Under the pieces are notes generated by a model. The model did not search any database. It saw only the letters and a list, made by a program, of their open reading frames with translations, and was not told the origin of the DNA. Source: Ectopseudomonas khazarica (GTDB taxonomy: Bacteria; Pseudomonadota; Gammaproteobacteria; Pseudomonadales; Pseudomonadaceae). Taken from it: DNA of 64,000 nucleotides. Positions 37,971 to 45,793 of this stretch are shown piece after piece (the first letter of the stretch is position 1; each line of letters starts with the position of its first letter). Location: positions 310,001 to 374,000 of the forward strand of contig NZ_SBHZ01000003.1 in the NCBI RefSeq assembly GCF_004521985.1. The letters are read 5' to 3'. The translations under genes and the position numbers were made by a program.

Positions 37971-38039
37971 CCAGCCAAACGCCTCCAAACCGTAGCCCGT
38001 ACAAATGCTCAATCTGAGGTCGCCACCGCCGCGGCGGCC

Positions 38040-38708
38040 TTATGCCGGTACACCACTGTGGAAACGGAACTGCTCGTCCGGCGAGGTGATCAGTTCCTGC
38101 TCCACGGCCCGCACCACCTCGATGCGCGCATCGACATCGGCCGCATCGCCGTAAAGGTAAGCGAGCTTGAGATAGCCCCGGTAGTGGCGCCCTTCGCTTT
38201 CCAGCAGCCCCGCGTAGAACTTGGCCAGCTCGGCGTCCAGACGCGGCACCAGCGCGGCGAAGCGCTCGCACGAACGCGCCTCGATGAAGGCGCCCACCAC
38301 CAGCACGTCCACCAGCCGCTCGACTTCGCCATTGCGCAGCAGCGCACGCAGGCCGGCGGCGTAGCGCGAGGCCGATACGTGGCGAATCTCGATACCCCGG
38401 CCGCGAATGATCTTGCTCACCTGCTCGAAGTGCACCAGCTCCTCACGGGCCAAACGCGACATTCTCGCGGTCAATTCGGTCTTGGTCAGGTAGCGTCCCA
38501 TGAGGCTCAGGGCTGTCTGTGCGGCCTTGTACTCCAGATTGCGGTGATCGAGCAGCAGGATTTCCTGCTGACGCAAGGCCTCGTCCAGCCAGGCATCCGG
38601 TGTGGCGACGCCGCCAAGAAAGCCGAGAATTTCCTGCAGGATCGACACAGGTTCTTCGCCGTTACTCGGAATATGCTCGGCATTTGACATCATATTTGAA
38701 GCGCTCAT
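38040..38708 (-). CDS. miaE: tRNA 2-methylthio-N6-isopentenyladenosine-37 hydroxylase MiaE
   Basis: 222 aa. MiaE hydroxylates ms2i6A37 in tRNAs reading UNN codons, using a di-iron centre and O2. Di-iron ligands are visible as E-x2-H in REELVHFEQV, the Glu in AFIEARSCERF and ESEGRHYRGY. The protein is cytoplasmic. The start is uncertain: neither the ATG at 38708 nor the ATG a few codons later has a clear ribosome site. It is divergent from the usp gene. Confidence 0.9.
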   Translation of the reverse strand: MSASNMMSNAEHIPSNGEEPVSILQEILGFLGGVATPDAWLDEALRQQEILLLDHRNLEYKAAQTALSLMGRYLTKTELTARMSRLAREELVHFEQVSKIIRGRGIEIRHVSASRYAAGLRALLRNGEVERLVDVLVVGAFIEARSCERFAALVPRLDAELAKFYAGLLESEGRHYRGYLKLAYLYGDAADVDARIEVVRAVEQELITSPDEQFRFHSGVPA

Positions 38709-38773
38709 GGTGCTGGCGAGGTTGAAAATGGCGGGCCATTATACGAGTGACAGGCCCGTCGACCAGCACAGCG

Positions 38774-38816
38774 TTGATACAGGTCAACGAGCGGCTGAAG
38801 CCGGCGCACCTATAGT
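38774..38816 (+). promoter_or_regulatory. ANR (FNR-type) box and -10 element of the usp gene
   Basis: TTGATACAGGTCAA (38774-38787) fits the ANR/FNR motif TTGAT-N4-RTCAA fully. A TATAGT -10 box at 38811-38816 puts the start near 38822, so the box is centred at about -41.5, the classic position for activation. Confidence 0.82.
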
Positions 38817-38850
38817 TGGATAAGCGCTATTCATTCTCAGGGAGACGACC

Positions 38851-39714
38851 ATGCAAGCGATTCGCAGTATTCTGGTGGTGATGGAGCCCCAACACCCGGA
38901 AGGCCTGGCACTGAAGCGGGCCAAACTGATAGCTGGAGTCACCCAGTCGCACCTGCACCTGCTGGTGTGCGACAAGAAGGGCGATCACAGCGCCTGGCTC
39001 AACGACCTCAGCAGCGGCCTCACCCAGGAGGGCTTCAGCGTCTCCACCCAGCAGTCCTGGCACGACAACCTGCACCAGACCATCATCACCGTGCAGCAGG
39101 CCGAAGGCTGCAGCCTGGTGGTCAAGCAGCACCTGCCGGACAACCCCCTGAAGAAAGCCCTGCTCACCCCCGAGGACTGGAAGCTCCTGCGCTACTGTCC
39201 GGGACCGGTGCTGATGGTCAAGACCGACCGTCCATGGACCGGCGGCAGCATCCTCGCTGCCGTGGATGTGGGCAATGCCGATGGCGAGCATCGCACCCTG
39301 CATGCCGGCATCATCAGCCACGGCTACGATATCGCCGGGCTGGCCAAGGGCACCCTGCACGTCATCACCGCCCACCCGACGCCCATGCTGTCCGCCGTCG
39401 ATCCGACCTACCAGCTGAAAGAGACCATCGAGGCGCGCTACCGCGAGCAATGCCGCAGCTTCCAGGCCGAGTACGACATCAGCGACGAGCGCCTGCACGT
39501 GGTCGAGGGCCCTGCCGACGTGGTGATCCCGCAAATGGCTCACCGCCTCGGCGCCGCCGTCACGGTGATCGGCACGGTGGCGCGCACGGGGCTCTCCGGC
39601 GCGCTGATCGGCAACACGGCCGAGGTGGTGCTCGATGCACTGGAAAGCGATGTCCTGGTGCTCAAGCCGGATGAGGTGATCGCCCACCTCGAAGAACTGG
39701 TGGCGCAGCGCTGA
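38851..39714 (+). CDS. Tandem universal stress protein (UspE-like)
   Basis: 287 aa with two Usp domains. The first (about 1-135) starts QAIRSILVVMEPQHPEGLALKRAKLIA; the second (about 140-285) ends with the nucleotide-binding-type motif GTVARTGLSGALIGNTAEVVLDALESDVLVLKP, of the G-2x-G-9x-G-(S/T) kind. Tandem Usp proteins of Pseudomonas support anaerobic survival and several are ANR targets, which agrees with the ANR box directly upstream. A strong terminator follows. Confidence 0.88.
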   Translation: MQAIRSILVVMEPQHPEGLALKRAKLIAGVTQSHLHLLVCDKKGDHSAWLNDLSSGLTQEGFSVSTQQSWHDNLHQTIITVQQAEGCSLVVKQHLPDNPLKKALLTPEDWKLLRYCPGPVLMVKTDRPWTGGSILAAVDVGNADGEHRTLHAGIISHGYDIAGLAKGTLHVITAHPTPMLSAVDPTYQLKETIEARYREQCRSFQAEYDISDERLHVVEGPADVVIPQMAHRLGAAVTVIGTVARTGLSGALIGNTAEVVLDALESDVLVLKPDEVIAHLEELVAQR

Positions 39715-39730
39715 AGCTGCCCCGGAAATG

Positions 39731-39761
39731 AAAATGCCGCTCGAGGTCGAGCGGCATTTTT
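39731..39761. terminator. Bidirectional terminator between usp and the DUF1289 gene
   Basis: AAAATGCCGCTCGA (39731-39744) and TCGAGCGGCATTTT (39747-39760): a perfect 14-bp arm pair with T-runs on both strands. Confidence 0.9.
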
Positions 39762-39779
39762 GTATCTGCCGGTGTCGGA

Positions 39780-40256
39780 CTAGACCCTTACTTCCAGGCC
39801 TTCGCGCAGGAATTTCGGAGCGATGTAGCGCTCGTAGTGCGCCTCGGACAGGAGGAAGAACTCGCGGTCGATGGCATCGCGCAGCTCGGGCAGGCCCCAG
39901 TCGCGAAACTCCGGGAGCAGTACCATGCCGTAAGCCTCCAGCTGATTGATCATGCGCGCGCCGCGCGCGATCAGCTGATACGCCCAGCAATAGGGCGACT
40001 GCTGCGGCACGAAGCGGATCTGCCGCTGCTCCAGCTGGCTCCGCAGGCGCTGCTCGTCGAACACCTCCAGCTTGGCCGCCATCACCTGCACCAACAGGAC
40101 TTCCAGGCGCGTCCAGACGGCGCGCTTCTCCTCGTCGCCGTAGCTGTTCCAGTTGATCACCTCGTGGTGGAAGCGCTTGCAACCGCGGCAGACCACATCG
40201 CCATAGACGGTCGAACACAAGCCTACACAAGGCGTCTTGATGCGCTGATTGGACAT
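39780..40256 (-). CDS. DUF1289 domain protein
   Basis: 158 aa. The N-terminal Cys-rich motif KTPCVGLCSTVYGDVVCRGCKR is typical of DUF1289, a short metal-binding-like module, and is followed by HHEVINW. The C-terminal two thirds is helical and acidic with no known motif. No function is established. The gene lies alone on the minus strand between usp and acnB, as in P. aeruginosa. Confidence 0.85.
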   Translation of the reverse strand: MSNQRIKTPCVGLCSTVYGDVVCRGCKRFHHEVINWNSYGDEEKRAVWTRLEVLLVQVMAAKLEVFDEQRLRSQLEQRQIRFVPQQSPYCWAYQLIARGARMINQLEAYGMVLLPEFRDWGLPELRDAIDREFFLLSEAHYERYIAPKFLREGLEVRV

Positions 40257-40342
40257 GGCAAAGCGATATAGACAGCAGAACGGCCGAGCATCTTAGCCCT
40301 TTGTCTAATCCAGATCACCCCTACCAATACAGGGACGTCGGC

Positions 40343-40371
40343 TTAACTTTGTCCGCGCTTTCCAGTAGAAT
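40343..40371 (+). promoter_or_regulatory. Probable sigma-70 promoter of acnB
   Basis: TTAACT (40343-40348), a 17-nt spacer, and TAGAAT (40366-40371). It predicts a start near 40378 and a leader of about 280 nt before the acnB start codon. Confidence 0.65.
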
Positions 40372-40402
40372 CGGCCCGCCTTTTACGGCGCCAATGTCCG
40401 TT

Positions 40403-40543
40403 GGAAGCTGTTTTCAAAGCGTCACGAGCACAGTCGATCCTGCAGGTACGATGGCGACGCAGCCGCTCGAAGTCCCCCCGAGTGCCTGCGTCAGCCCTCA
40501 TCAGAACCCGTCCTGCCGGCGTAAAACTTTGAAAGCAGCTTCT
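40403..40543 (+). promoter_or_regulatory. Structured 5' leader RNA of acnB (candidate cis-regulatory element)
   Basis: Outer helix: 40403-40419 (GGAAGCTGTTTTCAAAG) pairs with 40527-40543 (CTTTGAAAGCAGCTTCT) over 17 bp with two G-U wobbles. Inside, GACGCAG (40456-40462) pairs with CTGCGTC (40486-40492), extended by GGC/GCC past a bulged A. CTCG (40466-40469) pairs with CGAG (40479-40482) above a C-rich loop. Segments 40420-40452 and 40497-40526 are left for further pairing or ligand binding. I do not recognise it as a known riboswitch class. Confidence 0.65.
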
Positions 40544-40660
40544 ACAAGAGACTCATGCAATCTCGGCTGATCGGCTCATAAAGTCGAAAAGCGCCTGATT
40601 CGTGAGTATCTGGATCGCGTCCCGGACAACCCTTTGGGACCACTGATGAGGGTAATAACT

Positions 40661-43261
40661 GTGCTTGAAGCCTATCGCAAACACGTAGCAGAGCGTGCCG
40701 CTCAGGGTATCGTGCCCCAGCCGCTGAACGCCGAACAAACCGCAGGCCTGGTCGAGCTGCTGAAAAACCCGCCGGCTGGCGAAGAAGAATTCCTCGTAGA
40801 CCTGATCACCAACCGCGTGCCGCCAGGCGTGGACGAAGCCGCCTACGTCAAGGCCGGTTTCCTCTCTGCCGTTGCCAAGGGCGAAGCCACTTCCCCGCTG
40901 ATCAGCAAGCAGCGCGCCGCTGAACTGCTGGGCACCATGCAGGGCGGCTACAACATCGCCACCCTGGTCGACCTGCTGGACGATGCCGCCCTCGGCACCG
41001 TTGCCGCCGAGCAGCTCAAGCACACCCTGCTGATGTTCGACGCCTTCCACGATGTCGCCGAGAAAGCCAAGGCCGGCAATGCCAACGCCAAGGCCGTGCT
41101 GCAGTCCTGGGCCGATGGCGAGTGGTTCACCAACAAGCCGGCCATCGCCGAGAAATACAGCCTGGCCGTGTTCAAGGTCCCGGGCGAAACCAACACCGAC
41201 GACCTGTCCCCTGCCCCGGACGCCTGGTCGCGCCCCGACATCCCGCTGCACGCCCTGGCCATGCTGAAAATGGCCCGCGACGGCATCGTGCCGGAGCAGC
41301 AAGGCGCCATCGGCCCGCTGAAGCAGATCGAAGAGATCAAGGCCAAGGGCTTCCCGGTCGCCTACGTCGGTGACGTGGTCGGTACCGGTTCGTCCCGCAA
41401 GTCCGCCACCAACTCGGTGCTGTGGTTCTTCGGCGACGACATCCCCTACGTTCCGAACAAGCGTGCCGGCGGTTTCTGCTTCGGCACCAAGATCGCTCCG
41501 ATCTTCTACAACACCATGGAAGATGCCGGCGCCCTGCCGATCGAGTTCGATGTCTCGAACATCAACATGGGCGACGTGATCGATGTCTACCCGTACGCTG
41601 GCAAGGTCTGCAAGCACGGCACCGACGACGTCATCACCACCTTCGAACTGAAGACCCCGGTGCTGCTCGACGAAGTCCGCGCTGGCGGCCGTATCCCGCT
41701 GATCGTCGGCCGTGGCCTGACCGAGAAGGCGCGTGCCGAGCTGGGCCTGGGCGCTTCCGAGCTGTTCAAGAAGCCGGAGCAACCGGCTGACAGCGGCAAG
41801 GGCTTCACCCTGGCGCAGAAGATGGTCGGCAAGGCCTGCGGCGTCGAAGGCGTGCGTCCGGGCACCTACTGCGAACCGAAGATGACCACCGTCGGTTCCC
41901 AGGACACCACCGGTCCGATGACCCGCGACGAGCTGAAAGACCTGGCTTGCCTGGGCTTCTCCGCTGACCTGGTGATGCAGTCCTTCTGCCACACTGCGGC
42001 CTATCCGAAGCCGATCGACGTCACCACCCACCACACCCTGCCGGATTTCATCCGCACCCGTGGCGGCGTGTCCCTGCGTCCGGGCGACGGCATCATCCAC
42101 AGCTGGCTGAACCGCATGCTGCTGCCTGACACCGTCGGCACCGGTGGCGATTCGCACACCCGTTTCCCGATCGGCATCAGCTTCCCGGCCGGTTCCGGCC
42201 TGGTGGCCTTCGCCGCCGCCACCGGCGTCATGCCGCTGGACATGCCGGAATCCGTTCTGGTGCGCTTCAAGGGCAAGATGCAACCCGGTATCACCCTGCG
42301 TGACCTGGTTCATGCGATCCCTTACTACGCCATCCAGAAAGGCCTGCTGACCGTCGAGAAGAAAGGCAAGAAGAACATCTTCTCCGGCCGCATCCTCGAG
42401 ATCGAAGGCCTGGACAACCTGACCGTCGAGCAGGCGTTCGAGCTGTCCGACGCCTCCGCCGAGCGTTCGGCCGCCGGCTGCACCATCAAACTGCCGGAAG
42501 CGGCCATTGCCGAATACCTGCAGTCCAACATCACCCTGCTGCGCTGGATGATCAGCGAAGGCTACGGCGATGCCCGTACCCTGGAGCGTCGTGCCCAGGC
42601 GATGGAAGCCTGGCTGGCCAACCCGGTGCTGATGGAAGCCGACAAGGACGCCGAGTACTCGGAAATCATCGAGATCGACCTGGCCGAGCTCAACGAGCCG
42701 GTACTGTGCGCCCCGAACGATCCGGACGACGCCCGCCTGCTGTCCACCGTGGCCGGCGACAAGATCGACGAAGTGTTCATCGGTTCGTGCATGACCAACA
42801 TCGGTCACTTCCGCGCTGCCGGCAAGCTGCTGGACAAGGTCAAGGGCGGCATCCCGACTCGTCTGTGGCTGTCGCCGCCGACCAAGATGGATGCCCACCA
42901 GCTGACCGAGGAAGGCTACTACGGCATCTACGGCAAGGCCGGCGCGCGCATGGAAATGCCGGGCTGCTCGCTGTGCATGGGTAACCAGGCTCGCGTCGCT
43001 GCCAACTCCACCGTGGTCTCGACCTCCACCCGTAACTTCCCGAACCGTCTGGGCGATGGCGCCAACGTGTACCTGGCCTCTGCCGAACTGGCTGCGGTCG
43101 CTTCGATTCTCGGCAAGCTGCCGACCGTCGAGGAGTACATGGCCTACGCGAAGGACATCGACAGCATGGCTGGCGACATCTACCGCTACCTGAGCTTCGA
43201 CCAGATCGCAGACTTCCGTGAAGCTGCGGCCAACGCCCAGATCCCGGTCGTTCAGGCCTGA
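40661..43261 (+). CDS. acnB: Aconitate hydratase B
   Basis: The GTG at 40661 gives 866 aa beginning (M)[15 protein letters not shown], the usual AcnB start, with GAGGG about 10 nt upstream. An ATG five codons earlier is the alternative. AcnB isomerises citrate and isocitrate in the TCA cycle. The N-terminal HEAT-like domain precedes the swivel domain ([16 protein letters not shown]), the typical AcnB order. Iron-sulfur cysteines are visible in SFCHTAAYP and in [14 protein letters not shown]. AcnB can bind mRNA when its cluster is lost, which makes a structured leader of its own transcript interesting. A terminator follows. Confidence 0.96.
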   Translation: MLEAYRKHVAERAAQGIVPQPLNAEQTAGLVELLKNPPAGEEEFLVDLITNRVPPGVDEAAYVKAGFLSAVAKGEATSPLISKQRAAELLGTMQGGYNIATLVDLLDDAALGTVAAEQLKHTLLMFDAFHDVAEKAKAGNANAKAVLQSWADGEWFTNKPAIAEKYSLAVFKVPGETNTDDLSPAPDAWSRPDIPLHALAMLKMARDGIVPEQQGAIGPLKQIEEIKAKGFPVAYVGDVVGTGSSRKSATNSVLWFFGDDIPYVPNKRAGGFCFGTKIAPIFYNTMEDAGALPIEFDVSNINMGDVIDVYPYAGKVCKHGTDDVITTFELKTPVLLDEVRAGGRIPLIVGRGLTEKARAELGLGASELFKKPEQPADSGKGFTLAQKMVGKACGVEGVRPGTYCEPKMTTVGSQDTTGPMTRDELKDLACLGFSADLVMQSFCHTAAYPKPIDVTTHHTLPDFIRTRGGVSLRPGDGIIHSWLNRMLLPDTVGTGGDSHTRFPIGISFPAGSGLVAFAAATGVMPLDMPESVLVRFKGKMQPGITLRDLVHAIPYYAIQKGLLTVEKKGKKNIFSGRILEIEGLDNLTVEQAFELSDASAERSAAGCTIKLPEAAIAEYLQSNITLLRWMISEGYGDARTLERRAQAMEAWLANPVLMEADKDAEYSEIIEIDLAELNEPVLCAPNDPDDARLLSTVAGDKIDEVFIGSCMTNIGHFRAAGKLLDKVKGGIPTRLWLSPPTKMDAHQLTEEGYYGIYGKAGARMEMPGCSLCMGNQARVAANSTVVSTSTRNFPNRLGDGANVYLASAELAAVASILGKLPTVEEYMAYAKDIDSMAGDIYRYLSFDQIADFREAAANAQIPVVQA

Positions 43262-43279
43262 TCCCAGCGTTGTGACAAG

Positions 43280-43304
43280 AGCCCCGCCCAGTGCGGGGCT
43301 TTTT
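43280..43304 (+). terminator. Terminator of acnB
   Basis: AGCCCCGC (43280-43287), loop CCAGT, GCGGGGCT (43293-43300), then TTTT. Confidence 0.88.
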
Positions 43305-43407
43305 CATGGGCGCCGGAAAGGACCTTTTGCCGCACTGTCTTGCAGACGTTACGGCAGCAGCTAACGTCATTTGTGGGGATTCCCCCGCAACCTTTCAGGA
43401 GCACATC

Positions 43408-43617
43408 ATGAAGCCATGGATCATCGTAGCCCTGTGCCTTTTCGGACTGGTCGGCTGCGCCAGCGAGTACATCATCACGACCACTGACGGCCAGATGCTC
43501 ACCAGCGATGGCAAGCCCAAGCTTGACTCCGATACCGGCATGCTTCAGTTCACCGATAGTGAAGGCCGCAAGCAACAGATCCCGCAGACCAGCGTGAAGC
43601 AGGTTCTGGAGCGCTGA
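43408..43617 (+). CDS. Small lipoprotein (YgdI/YgdR-type, DUF903)
   Basis: The ATG at 43408 with AGGAG upstream gives 69 aa. A lipoprotein signal peptide ends at the lipobox LVGC (FGLVGC-AS). The mature part YIITTTDGQMLTSDGKPKLDSDTGMLQFTDSEGRKQQIP is the typical DUF903 SH3-like fold. These are abundant small outer- or inner-membrane lipoproteins of unknown role. It is monocistronic, between two terminators. Confidence 0.9.
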   Translation: MKPWIIVALCLFGLVGCASEYIITTTDGQMLTSDGKPKLDSDTGMLQFTDSEGRKQQIPQTSVKQVLER

Positions 43618-43692
43618 ACGCACTGGCATACCCCTTGCTTCAACCCCATGCAAGCAGCCTTTCCAACGACGGATAGGCTCGATCGACAACGG

Positions 43693-43743
43693 CGTCGTAT
43701 CTGATCCGGGCATCCGCGCCGGATCGGGTACGACGTTTTTTTT
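43693..43743 (+). terminator. Terminator of the lipoprotein gene
   Basis: Two 7-bp helices (CGTCGTA/TACGACG and GATCCGG/CCGGATC) separated by a symmetric 3x3 internal loop, followed by eight T. Confidence 0.9.
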
Positions 43744-43845
43744 ATGGCCAACCATCCCTGCCCACCGTCACTGGTGACGCCATGAGGCGGGCGCGGCGTT
43801 CTGATGGACGGCTGCCGTTATTTGCGTGAGCGTTAAGGAAGCGAC

Positions 43846-45051
43846 ATGAGCGAACACGACACCCCTCGCGACGACGCCCCGGCCTGGGGCAGCGATGCCC
43901 CTGAGAAGAGCGTCCTGAACATCGGCTTCATGGCCCTGAGCGACTCCGCCTCGGTGGTGGTCGCCGCCACTCAGGGCTTCGCCGAGAAGTACGGGCTGAG
44001 CCTCAGGCTGCATCGCCAGACGTCCTGGGCCAGCCTGCGCGACCGCCTGCTCAGCGGCGAGCTGGATGCCGCGCACAGCCTGTACGGGTTGATCTACGGG
44101 GTGCAGCTGGGCCTCGGTGGCGCCCCCGCCACCGACATGGCCGTGCTGATGGGGCTGAACCAGAACGGCCAGAGCATCAACCTGTCGCACAGCCTGCAGG
44201 CGGCCGGCGTGACCAACGGCGAGGCACTCAGGCAACACGTGCACCAGCATGAGGCACGCCTGACCTTCGCCCAGACCTTCCCCACCGGCACCCACGCCAT
44301 GTGGCTCTACTACTGGCTGGCCAGTCAGGGCATCCATCCGCTGCGCGATGTCGACAGCGTGGTGGTCCCGCCGCCACAGATGATCGAGCACCTCGAAGCG
44401 CAGCGCATCGACGGCTTCTGCGTCGGCGAACCCTGGACCGCCAAGGCCGTCGACGAACAGCTGGGCTGCACCGTCACCACCATCCAGGCGATCTGGCCGG
44501 ACCACCCGGAGAAGGTGCTGGGTTGCACCCGCGCCTTCGTCGAGCAGAACCCCAACACCGCGCGCGCCCTGATCATGGCCGTGCTCGACGCCGCCCGTTT
44601 CATCGACGACAACGAAGAGAACAAGCGCAGCACCGCCCAGCTGCTCAGCGGCAGCGAATACGTCAACGCCCCGGTGTCGGCCATCACGCCACGCTTCCTT
44701 GGCCAGTATCAGGACGGCCTGGGGCACACCTGGCAGGACGAGCACCCGCTGCGCTTCCACGCGGGCGGCCTGGTCAACCAGCCCTACCTGTCCGATGCCA
44801 TGTGGTTCATGACCCAGTTCCGCCGCTGGGGCCTGCTGCGCAGCGACCCGGACTACCTCGGCATCGCCCGCCAGGTGCAGCAACTGGCGCTGTATCGCCA
44901 GGCCGCCAGCGCGCTGGGCATTGCCGTACCCGCCGAGATGCGCAGCTCCACGCTTCAGGACGGCACCTGCTGGGACGGCAGCGACCCGGCCGCCTATGCC
45001 CGCAGCTTCCACCTCCACGCCCTGGCCGACAGCCCGGCTGCCGCCCTGTAA
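43846..45051 (+). CDS. nasS: Nitrate-sensing regulator NasS (NrtA-like cytoplasmic binding protein)
   Basis: 401 aa, related to the nitrate-binding protein NrtA but without a signal peptide, hence a cytoplasmic sensor. Family blocks: LNIGFMALSDSASVVVAATQGFAEKYGL, ELDAAHSLYGLIYGVQLG, FCVGEPW and FRRWGLLRSDPDYLGIA. NasS holds NasT inactive until nitrate or nitrite binds. The stop is 18 nt before nasT. The target nitrate assimilation genes are not in this window. Confidence 0.93.
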   Translation: MSEHDTPRDDAPAWGSDAPEKSVLNIGFMALSDSASVVVAATQGFAEKYGLSLRLHRQTSWASLRDRLLSGELDAAHSLYGLIYGVQLGLGGAPATDMAVLMGLNQNGQSINLSHSLQAAGVTNGEALRQHVHQHEARLTFAQTFPTGTHAMWLYYWLASQGIHPLRDVDSVVVPPPQMIEHLEAQRIDGFCVGEPWTAKAVDEQLGCTVTTIQAIWPDHPEKVLGCTRAFVEQNPNTARALIMAVLDAARFIDDNEENKRSTAQLLSGSEYVNAPVSAITPRFLGQYQDGLGHTWQDEHPLRFHAGGLVNQPYLSDAMWFMTQFRRWGLLRSDPDYLGIARQVQQLALYRQAASALGIAVPAEMRSSTLQDGTCWDGSDPAAYARSFHLHALADSPAAAL

Positions 45052-45069
45052 CTGCCCGGAGAGCCATCG

Positions 45070-45648
45070 ATGCTGCGTATCCTGCTGATCAACGACACGC
45101 CCAAGAAGGTCGGCCGCCTCAAGACCGCGCTGGTCGAGGCCGGCTTCGAGGTGATCGACGAATCAGGGCTGACCATCGACCTGCCCGAGCGCGTCGAGGC
45201 GGTGCGCCCCGACGTCATCCTGATCGACACCGAGTCGCCCGGACGCGACGTCATGGAACAGGTGGTCCTGGTCAGCCGCGACCAGCCACGGCCGATCGTC
45301 ATGTTCACCGACGAGCACGACCCCGGCGTGATGCGCCAGGCGATCCAGAGCGGTGTCAGCGCCTACATCGTCGAGGGCATCCACGCCCAGCGCCTGCAGC
45401 CGATCCTCGACGTCGCCATGGCGCGCTTCGAGAGCGACCAGGCCTTGCGCGCGCAGTTGCAGGCCCGCGACGCACAGCTGGCCGAACGCAAGCGCGTGGA
45501 GCTGGCCAAGGGCCTGCTGATGAAGATGAAGAGCTGCAACGAAGAGGATGCCTACACCCTGATGCGGCGCCAGGCCATGAGCCGCCAGCAGAAGCTGATC
45601 CAGGTCGCCGAACAGATCATCGCCATGCACGACATGCTCGGCGGCTGA
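45070..45648 (+). CDS. nasT: ANTAR-domain antiterminator NasT
   Basis: 192 aa. A receiver-like domain (MLRILLINDTPKKVGRLKTAL..., Asp in VILIDTE) is followed by a coiled coil and a C-terminal ANTAR RNA-binding domain (KRVELAKGLLMKMKSCNEEDAYTLMRRQAM). When freed from NasS it binds hairpins in the leader of nitrate assimilation mRNAs and prevents termination. Co-transcribed with nasS. I found no matching two-hairpin ANTAR target downstream in this window. Confidence 0.93.
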   Translation: MLRILLINDTPKKVGRLKTALVEAGFEVIDESGLTIDLPERVEAVRPDVILIDTESPGRDVMEQVVLVSRDQPRPIVMFTDEHDPGVMRQAIQSGVSAYIVEGIHAQRLQPILDVAMARFESDQALRAQLQARDAQLAERKRVELAKGLLMKMKSCNEEDAYTLMRRQAMSRQQKLIQVAEQIIAMHDMLGG

Positions 45649-45651
45649 GCA

Positions 45652-45712
45652 ACTGTACCGCTGAAACAGTTCACTGTACCGGTACGGACTGTATCAGTCA
45701 GGCAACTGTTAC
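45652..45712. promoter_or_regulatory. ACTGTWNC repeat array, candidate operator upstream of the PLP decarboxylase gene
   Basis: Four direct repeats: ACTGTACC (45652-45659), ACTGTACC (45673-45680), ACTGTATC (45688-45695) and ACTGTTAC (45705-45712). The steps are 21, 15 and 17 bp. A palindrome GTACCGGTAC lies at 45676-45685. It is operator-like; no regulator gene is adjacent. Confidence 0.6.
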
Positions 45713-45753
45713 AGTCGCCTTCGCCGGCGCCTGTGTATGCCCCGTCCCGCCGG

Positions 45754-45785
45754 CCTCGGCTAGGGTAGACAACCCCTAGCCGAGG
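45754..45785 (+). promoter_or_regulatory. 12-bp hairpin covering the Shine-Dalgarno of the PLP decarboxylase gene
   Basis: CCTCGGCTAGGG (45754-45765) pairs perfectly with CCCTAGCCGAGG (45774-45785) around the loop TAGACAAC. The only ribosome-binding site for the ATG at 45794, GAGGA (45782-45786), lies in the right arm. No T-run follows, so it is not a terminator. Confidence 0.65.
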
Positions 45786-45793
45786 AACCCTTC

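Larger units (their letters stand above)
37854..37997. repeat. Direct repeat flanking a REP cluster at the lpxH 3' end
   Basis: AAACGCCTCC-GAG-CCGTAGCC (37854-37874) recurs as AAACGCCTCC-AAA-CCGTAGCC (37977-37997), 19 of 21 identical. The similarity continues into TACAA. The first copy encodes the last codons of lpxH. The intervening 102 nt hold the REP units listed separately. Confidence 0.75.
40257..40660 (+). other. Leader region between the DUF1289 gene and acnB (404 bp, no gene)
   Basis: It holds a sigma-70 promoter (40343-40371) and a strongly structured RNA segment (40403-40543). An 89-codon open frame (40301-40570) overlaps the structure but has low-complexity, non-protein-like content. 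The acnB frame is open back to 40571 without a plausible start. Confidence 0.7.

Noticed and set aside
40301..40570. An 89-codon ORF in the acnB leader
   Set aside because: Ser/Pro-rich content without protein character. It overlaps the paired RNA segments, which explain the sequence better.
40571..40660. In-frame N-terminal extension of acnB
   Set aside because: The frame is open and reads protein-like, but it contains no good start with a ribosome site, and other AcnB proteins begin at LEAYRKH.
40553..42898. A 781-codon open frame on the minus strand opposite acnB
   Set aside because: Antisense shadow; acnB on the plus strand is unmistakable.
43801..45779. Long open frames overlapping nasS and nasT in other frames
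   Set aside because: Arg/Pro/Ala-rich translations typical of GC-rich shadow frames; nasS and nasT are clear.
45754..45785. ANTAR (NasT) target hairpin next to nasT
   Set aside because: ANTAR targets need two small hairpins with hexanucleotide loops having A at position 1 and G at position 4; this is a single 12-bp stem with an 8-nt loop that lacks that pattern.
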